64,000 nucleotides of DNA from Meandrina meandrites (Eukaryota; Cnidaria; Anthozoa; Scleractinia; Meandrinidae): contig OY855903.1 in the NCBI GenBank assembly GCA_963693305.1, positions 50,727,150 through 50,791,149 on the forward strand. Direction: 5' to 3'. Below the pieces are notes generated by a model. The model did not search any database and had not been told where the DNA came from. It worked only from the letters and a program-made list of their open reading frames with translations. Positions 57,865-64,000 of this stretch are shown here, piece after piece. How positions within the stretch are numbered: the stretch's first letter is position 1; each line of letters begins with the position of its first letter. The position numbers and the translations under genes were made by a program.

Positions 57865-58378
57865 CTTTCTGTTCGCTTGCGTTGTTCAGCTGTACTTCCA
57901 CTGGATCAGAAAGAACCACACCGAAATCGTTTCCCGGAGTCCTTTCAATCTTTCTGTATTTTGCCGAAACGATGCCTTCCCCTTCAACACGAAGCTCGTT
58001 ACTTTCGAAACGTGAATAACTAACACCATCACAGCGCAGCTTGCCAAGATCTTTCATAAAGTGAACCACGCTGGAATGAAACGGATCCATAATAGGAAGT
58101 CTACAGGCGGCACTGCTATTTCCAGCATCTTTCACGGCCAGAACATCTTCAGTTTTTGCGCTGCTTTTTACAGTTTTCTTGACTAAATCGTCTTCAATTT
58201 TCGTAGCCGAGAAAGGCGATCGAGTTTTGTAAGCAGAATTAAAACCGAATGACCTGTGAAACACAAGCGCCAACGAAGTCAAACTTACAACGCCCAACAA
58301 AACAGCGAAAGCCCGAAAGCGAAGATACTTCACGATACAAAATGGGTTACAGCAACGACCAGAGAGACCTCTAGACAT
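57865..58378 (-). CDS. DUF229 first exon C (signal anchor and stem), no own exons 2-3
   Basis: An intact first exon starting MSRGLSGRCC, 171 codons plus one base, ending in donor CAGAAAG/GTGAGC exactly as in gene B. It encodes the N-terminal anchor (RAFAVLLGVVSLTSLALVF), the stem and the conserved CRLPIMDPFHSSVVHFMKDL and KYRKIERTPGNDFGVVLSDP. It is about 95% like exon 1 of gene B, and the neighbouring intron and upstream sequence are duplicated too. No exon 2 or 3 occurs before gene B's first exon 10 kb downstream. It may splice to B's exons 2-3, or be a stranded duplicate; no disabling mutation is seen. Confidence 0.7.
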
Positions 58379-60408
58379 CTTTGTAAGCGATAGTTGTAAG
58401 CGATAGAAATCGACTGAAGCGAAAGACACGACACGAGTCAACAAAGACGTGCTCCGTTGGTGAAAGAAATGACAGCGGGCATGTCTCATTTTCGTATGAC
58501 GTCACGATGCGTAACGCAATTTTTGTAGCGTGCTTCACTTTCGGAGTTTCACAGCTTTCTACAGAGTTTCTTTCGGTATCTCGAAAAGATGAACGGGACT
58601 GCTTCTCGCAGATGGCAGCGTAACCTCCTGCTGAAAACGGGTTTAGCTTTCGTTACGCAATCTATTAAATAATCAGCTGGAACCAGTTTAATTTACACGT
58701 GCTTTTTAATTTGAAAATCATGTTTGCAGAGAAGGGCTCCTGAGATCTACAACTTCCTATAGACAGTTGATCGGACTCAGCATGGCACGTGAGTGTGAGG
58801 CCGCGAGTTCAACAAACCACACGATTACTGCAAAAATGCGAAAACGACACACTGGCGCAAACAAATAACAACGACATGATTGATTTTGATGTTGCATATT
58901 TACTAATAAAAGCTCAGTAAAAATTTGCAGGTAAATATACAGTAAATATCGCATGAAAGTGACTCAGAATTCCAATGCGGGAAATAGTATTTCTGAAAGC
59001 TAACCTGGGAGGCGAATAATAAAATCTAAGACTTGGAAATTCGGCACCCGAGACTTCATAAATCTGCCTATCTCGGCCTCCCCAGTGACTAAACATGCTA
59101 TAGAAAAGACGTGACAAATTTTGGACTCGTTTTAACCGTAAAATCCCGTAAGTATCGGCATCCCTGTTAGTAGCTACCCTTTGAAACATGCGATGATCAG
59201 CGATGAATTATTTCACGGTTCTCATCAAGTCCCGCGAAAGAAGCGTGCTAGTAACAGAAGGGGGGGAGCGTACTTGAAAAAACGTGATGTATAGAATAGA
59301 AAAATCTCTCTATATATATAACTCCTAACTGATAAAACACAAAGTTTTTTCAACAAGTCTGTATAAATGTATTAGAAGAATTTTGCGAAGGTTCTTTTGA
59401 AAAAACAAACAAACAAACAACAACTCAGTTTTGGATACCCGAAACTTACAATCACCCGTCAAAAACTGCGAAATATATTTATCTATCTGAGCAAATAAAC
59501 CTGCAGCTGGTTTTGAGCATACGTTCACTGGATGTATTATTCCTTTTTTATTCATTTAATACTCCTTTTGTTTTCATCTCGACAGGATTTTTTATTTATT
59601 TACGCCTCTTTGATTGTGAAGGTGGAAAAACGATGAAAACCGCAGTTGAGAAGTGTTAACAGCTTCTATGGTTTAATGGTTTTCAAACTTGAATCTCCGA
59701 ATGTCGGATAAACCACTGCATTTATTAAAGACAATTTTTGTATTTGAGAGCTAATCGCCTTACTGAAGGCTAACCGACTGTAGGCAGGGGGCCCGGCTAA
59801 CTGACTTCAGTTTGAGGACTAGCCTACAAAAAGGCTAATCGTCTTGGTGGGCTAAATGAGCTGATTTTTCTGATAATGATTTTTCTTTCCTGTGTAAATT
59901 TAATTTTCTTGGCATAGAATGCAATTGTATCAGGGATTTTTTAATTAAAATGCAACCTTTGTTTTCATCTCAACGGGATTTTAGCTCATGATTCGCGCGC
60001 CTTAATTAGTCAGATGGAAAAACACAGTTTAAAAGTGTTCACGGCTTCTATAGTACAACGCAAACGAACAATTTTCAAACTTGAATCTCCTTTTCTATAG
60101 CTAGTAGGTGTACTGTTGTACCTTAGCAAATTTCGTTTTCTTTGCGCAGAATGCATTTGACTTAGCCCATCTCAATTACATGTGTTGCCGGAATTAACGC
60201 TTTGTGCTACAAGACAAATACCAACAAAAGACGCCTTTTAACTTAGTAGGATGCATATGCAAAGAAATCTATACCTTTAATTACCATATTATGATATTTG
60301 TCGACATAGAAAATGATTGCGCAAAACACGCAAGGCAGCTAACAAATAATTAAGCTATCGTTCTTCCCTGAATAGTTCACGACGGAATAAATTGTAAAAA
60401 CAGCTCAC
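58379..60408. other. Spacer between DUF229 first exons C and D
   Basis: No exon seen. A diverged direct repeat is present: TTTGTTTTCATCTCGACAGG...GTGTTAACAGCTTCTATGG at 59,567-59,700 and TTTGTTTTCATCTCAACGGG...GTGTTCACGGCTTCTATAG at 59,957-60,090, period about 390 bp. A CTAATCG/CTAACTGACT-rich repetitive patch lies at 59,750-59,870. Confidence 0.4.
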
Positions 60409-60931
60409 CTTTCTGTTCGCTTGTGCTTTGCACTTTTACCGGATCGGAAAGTACCACACCAAAATCTTTCCCTGGAGTCCTTTCAATCTTTCTGTACTGT
60501 GCGGAAATGATGCCTTCCCCGTCAACACGAAGTACGTTGTTTTGGAAACTCGAAAAACTTGCACCGTTACACTGCAGCTTGCCAAGATCTTTCATAAAAT
60601 GAACCACACTGGGATGGTATGGATCTAAAACAGGAAGTCTACAGGCAGCACTGCTGTTTCCATTATTTTTCTCGACTACCTGAACGACCTTACTTTCAGT
60701 TCGCGTTCTAATGTTTCCGGCCACATTTTTCTTGACTAAAACTTCCACAGTCTCCGTAGACGAGAAAGGCGACTGAAGTTTATCGCCTGAAGGGAAACTC
60801 GCAGTTCTGTGAATCACAAGCGCCAGCGAAGTCACGCTTACAACGCTCAACAGAACAGCGAATAGCCGAAAGCGAAGATATTTCACTGTAAATAGTGGAT
60901 TACAGCAACGACGAGAGAAACTTCTAGACAT
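60409..60931 (-). CDS. DUF229 first exon D (signal anchor and stem), no own exons 2-3
   Basis: 174 codons plus one base, starting MSRSFSRRCCNPLF and ending at donor CAGAAAG/GTGAGC in phase 1. It has the anchor RLFAVLLSVVSVTSLALVI, a longer stem (ETVEVLVKKNVAGN), then CRLPVLDPYHPSVVHFMKDL and YRKIERTPGKDFGVVLSDP. It is the most diverged of the four first exons yet keeps an open frame and donor, which argues for selection. Like exon C it has no downstream exons of its own before gene B. Confidence 0.7.
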
Positions 60932-61016
60932 GTTTATAAGCGAAAAAAAATCGACCAGAAATACTCCAAATGAATGCAATGCACAACAAATTGTTGTTGT
61001 CAAGGTTTAGGATGCT

Positions 61017-61024
61017 CTTATAAA
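61017..61024 (-). promoter_or_regulatory. Possible TATA box of DUF229 first exon D
   Basis: On the minus strand GGTTTATAAGAGC lies about 85-90 bp upstream of the exon D start codon, a usual TATA distance if the leader is short. Only the match and position support it. Confidence 0.3.
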
Positions 61025-61566
61025 CCGGATAATTTTGTTCAAAACAAAACCGTCGTCCAATCAATTCTCGACTTTAAATTCACGTGACCTGTTACCATTG
61101 GGAGCTTTCAAACGACAACAGCTACTAGGAACACTGGATACCTATCTTGATTTCGCCGGATTTTGTAGTGTGTACAATGTAAGGATTGGAGAAGTGAGAG
61201 CAAACAGCGCTTTACTGAAAGCAAAAGTATAGGATGTAATGGACAAACCAGCGGAATTTAATGTTGACCGCGACCGCCATGCTTGTTTACTTGGCGTTCG
61301 TTTATCGGATCAACGGCGCACGCGTCACAAAAGTAGAGTGCTGCTTATACCACGCCTTACGGACACCTCGTTATTACCGCCACTCTTTTTGTCCCGGCGA
61401 AACGCCCATACATTTTCTTACGATAAAACCCAGTTTATGTGGCCACCCCGTTAATACGGCCAACGACCACATTGTGAAATCCCGAACTATACAACCTTTA
61501 CAATTTTACCCCGCTAATACGGGCCACTCGAACCAAATAATTGACTAAACAAATTTGCGCAATTAC

Positions 61567-61698
61567 GGATTTCGAGCATTTTCTGTATCCTCGCCTCAAC
61601 TCTGGAATGCCTTACCTTTAGACATTCGATCGTGCAATGACATTTCTGAGTTTAAGCGCAAACTTAAAAGATTTCTTTTTAGGAAAGCTTTTAGTTAG
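61567..61698 (+). mobile_element. LINE reverse-transcriptase C-terminal fragment
   Basis: An open frame reading SVSSPQLWNALPLDIRSCND then FKRKLKRFLFRKAFS and a TAG has the wording at the C-terminus of many animal non-LTR retrotransposon polymerases (A-P-x-L-W-N-x-L-P...F-K-x-x-L-K). The following AT-rich stretch with GTAAAGCGCTAGTATTAG resembles a 3' UTR. Everything upstream of the tail is missing: a dead 5'-truncated copy. Confidence 0.7.
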
Positions 61699-61849
61699 AT
61701 ATTTTTATAATTTAGTGTATTTTACAATTAACTTTGGCGAATTAGCTAGTCTTTTTATTCTTTTATTATATACAAATTGTAACTTTTTTTAAAATGTATA
61801 TGACATTTTCTGCTTATTGTAAAGCGCTAGTATTAGTGTTATCAGTGTG

Positions 61850-62300
61850 ATCGTCCGGGTGAGAGTAGTTCTGAAAAGAACTGTTGTTGGTGACTGACGT
61901 TTCGACAACCTGTGCGGAAGTCATCTTCAGAGTCAAGTGAAAAGTTGTTTTCAGTCGATGATGTTATATGGGATCTGTGTCAATCCCAGTAAAATATTCC
62001 CCACCTGGGAAAACAGAACTCATGATTATAACTGATTGTAAAAATGTTTTTTTTTTTTTAAGTTTCCTATGATGAAACTGTTAAATCACAAAAATGATTT
62101 AATACAGTGCTTTCAGTGAGAGTTTAAGTGGGTGGCTGCCCTTGTACAGCACCCATCAGAAAGCGGGTGATTCACCTTAAAATACCCGTCGGAGCTCCGC
62201 CAGGTGCCGGGTCTTATTGGAAGCACTGTTTAAGGGGGGTGAGTCACCGACTCTTAACTTCCAATTTGTTTCTAAGGCAGGTTTCTAATTGCTATATTTC
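61850..62300. repeat. Dispersed repeat pieces
   Basis: GTTGTTGGTGACTGACGTTT to CAGAGTCAAGTG (61,882-61,940) matches 11,175-11,235. GGTGGCTGCCCTTGTACAGC and TTTAAGGGGGGTGAGTCACC (62,130-62,260) include a phrase also seen, diverged, at 10,285-10,310. Non-coding. Confidence 0.55.
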
Positions 62301-62649
62301 GGAAATAAAACCTCATAGAGATAAGCTTTTTGCACGAGTTTGTTCTATTGAAGATTCCTCCAAGAGTTTCAGGTCACGGTCATATTTAAAGTGTCACGTG
62401 ACCAGAACAGAATAAACCCTAAAACTCAAACGGCGGATAGATTTTAAAATGAAATTAAAATGAGCGTCAATAGATAAAGAGCATCCACATGCGTAACGTG
62501 ACGTATTTGTGAAATTCGTATTATTATAAGAGTTATGGCGTAATAAACACTCATATATACAGGCTTTCATCAGTAGCGTTTCCTTTTTTCGTGTAAACGG
62601 TAAAAGCATACGTCAAATTATAAAGACGGCAACGTTATCTCTGATTCGT

Positions 62650-62890
62650 GAGAGAAATCGGAACTTTACCTTGTTTCCGTGGAGTTTTAGGGGTTTTAAA
62701 TTCTAACGCGCGGTTTCAGGACTGGCTCTAGTTTCGCACGTGCAATGATATATTTTTTAAAGCAGGTGTACCCCCAAATAAAATTCACCATTTAGCGTTA
62801 CAAAAAGCTTTAAAATCCCTTGCTTCAAAGTACAGTCTTCAGCCATTCTTCAGCAACTGCTCCAGATCTGTAGTTAAGAGTCTCCCCCCT
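62650..62890. repeat. Second copy of the 10.8-11.0 kb repeat
   Basis: Follows 10,840-11,040 in order: CGGAACTTTACCTTGTTTCC, GTTTTAGGGGTTT, TTTCGCACGTGCAATGA, AAATAAAATTCACCATTTAG and TCTGTAGTTAAGA. Same orientation, about 80-85% alike by eye. Confidence 0.65.
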
Positions 62891-62899
62891 TAATATATG

Positions 62900-64000
62900 A
62901 TTACACAATGCTTTTTGTAACTGAAAGAGATTTTTAAATCAAAACTTGTCAAGAAATTATTTGTCAACTTGGCAGCACATCATGGTCAGGTGTTCCTCAG
63001 CTTCCATTCCTAGTCATTTATTTACTCGCTCTCTTTCACTCTCATCCAAGCGTGCTGTGTTAATACATGCCACAACCAACTGGATCACGCTGATTACTTG
63101 TTTGAGTATACAGATGGGGAGTGTCAGCCACGCTAAAGCCACCCAGCTACCACATGAGTAACTGCAAACAGACACTACAAGAAAAAGAAAACATTGTGAT
63201 TAGGTGAAGTGTCTGTCACTTTTCATAGCGGGCAATATTGCTGAATCCTGAATCCTGACATTTTTCTTTTTGTTTAATTTTTGTTTCTCAGGGCAAATAC
63301 TCTAAAGATGCCTGAATGGTAACTCCACCCTCTGAAGATAAGTTTCCAAAGTCAGCCCGCATACTGCCAAAAACAGGAGCCATGATGGGAGGAGACCGTA
63401 AGCGCGACATCCGCGCACCCTATGATACCAGACAATTTTTATATTTTTAGAACAGGCAGACACGCGCGGATGCGTGGGTTCTCGCGTCGATGTTGCCGGA
63501 GTTGCGTGTATCATATGAGTCGCGAGTAAATCTGCCACAAAAGACTCTGTGTTAAAACTTGAGAACGAAAAATTAATCAGTCGTTCTGTGAACCATAAAA
63601 TTATACATTAGGCTGTGCAGCTTCCGTATCGTGCTAAATTCATCTCCTGGATTTTTTGTCAGTTAAGCACAAGACTAATCTAGAGAAGTTTTCTCAGTAA
63701 GATAAAATTCACGATGACTCGTTTACATTTGGATTGTACTTAGGTTAAGATGGCCCGCGCTATTTTTGGGGAATGGAGGTGCTCTTTTCTAAATCAAGCT
63801 TTGGGCATGTAAACCCCACCCGATTTTTCTGATTTTTAGCAATCGAAATAGCAAATGTTCAAATTTGATAAAGCTTTAAAGTAAAGGGCAAACAAGGCAA
63901 ACGATCACGAGATATTAGCGCTTTTGAAAAAATATATTTATGAAAAAAAAAACGCGAATATTTTCTAAACGCGACGATAGATTTTTTCTTATCAAAGTCA
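62900..64000. other. Window end without a supported gene
   Basis: A good splice acceptor (TTTAATTTTTGTTTCTCAG at 63,273-63,291) and, on the minus strand, a short frame MAPVFGSMRADFGNLSSEGG (ATG at 63,393) are suggestive of exons, but neither has a partner in the window. Confidence 0.3.

Noticed and set aside
61035..61548. Overlapping frames of 65-95 codons
   Set aside because: Overlap repetitive sequence with CCCCGTTAATACGGCCA / CCCCGCTAATACGGGCC, which looks like ends of a Tigger/pogo-type MITE; no splice partners.
63302..63538. Minus-strand frame and the exon-like MAPVFGSMRADFGNLSSEGG
   Set aside because: No clear donor follows the short frame and no partner exon is in the window; left as a possibility only.

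Overview
The window is animal nuclear DNA, almost certainly from an anthozoan cnidarian (stony-coral-like). Genes are split by short GT-AG introns, the sequence is AT-rich and full of short terminal-inverted-repeat (TIR) elements, tRNA-derived SINEs and microsatellites. Only a small part of it is coding. Species assignment is inference; no search was run.

Region 1 (1-15.5 kb) holds three conserved housekeeping genes whose exons can be joined in frame by eye. YIPF3 (minus strand, 3' end outside the window) and METTL1 (plus strand, complete, 8 exons, 243 aa) are head to head, with only 95 bp between their start codons. MCFD2 (minus strand, 4 exons, 161 aa, signal peptide and two EF-hands) follows, convergent with METTL1.

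Region 2 (15.5-28 kb) has no convincing gene. It holds a 585-bp tandem duplication, hairpin MITEs, a long palindrome and a nested transposon complex at 19,995-23,578. That complex is a TTAA-flanked element carrying three later insertions. Its empty sites can be read from a second copy at 55-57 kb.

Region 3 (28-61 kb) is a minus-strand cluster of DUF229 genes, predicted single-pass type II membrane proteins with an alkaline-phosphatase/sulfatase-like domain. Two full three-exon genes are present: A at 28,700-38,911 and B at 42,944-47,206. Two further intact first exons, C at 57.9-58.4 kb and D at 60.4-60.9 kb, lie upstream of B with no exons 2-3 of their own. They may be alternative first exons feeding B's shared catalytic exons, or remains of tandem duplication. 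Decayed 3'-end copies lie at 25.8-26.1 and 28.1-28.36 kb. Gene A's first intron carries a 5-kb TIR element with a broken multi-domain gene ending in a cysteine-rich (CXC/tesmin-like) module. The spacer between B and C holds a ~180-bp tandem satellite, microsatellites and two more nested TIR elements.

Region 4 (61-64 kb) contains a reverse-transcriptase-tail LINE fragment and dispersed repeats shared with METTL1 introns, with no supported gene.

The most interesting items are the DUF229 first-exon array, the CXC element, and the set of empty-site-verified nested transposons with TTAA or 9-10 bp target duplications.
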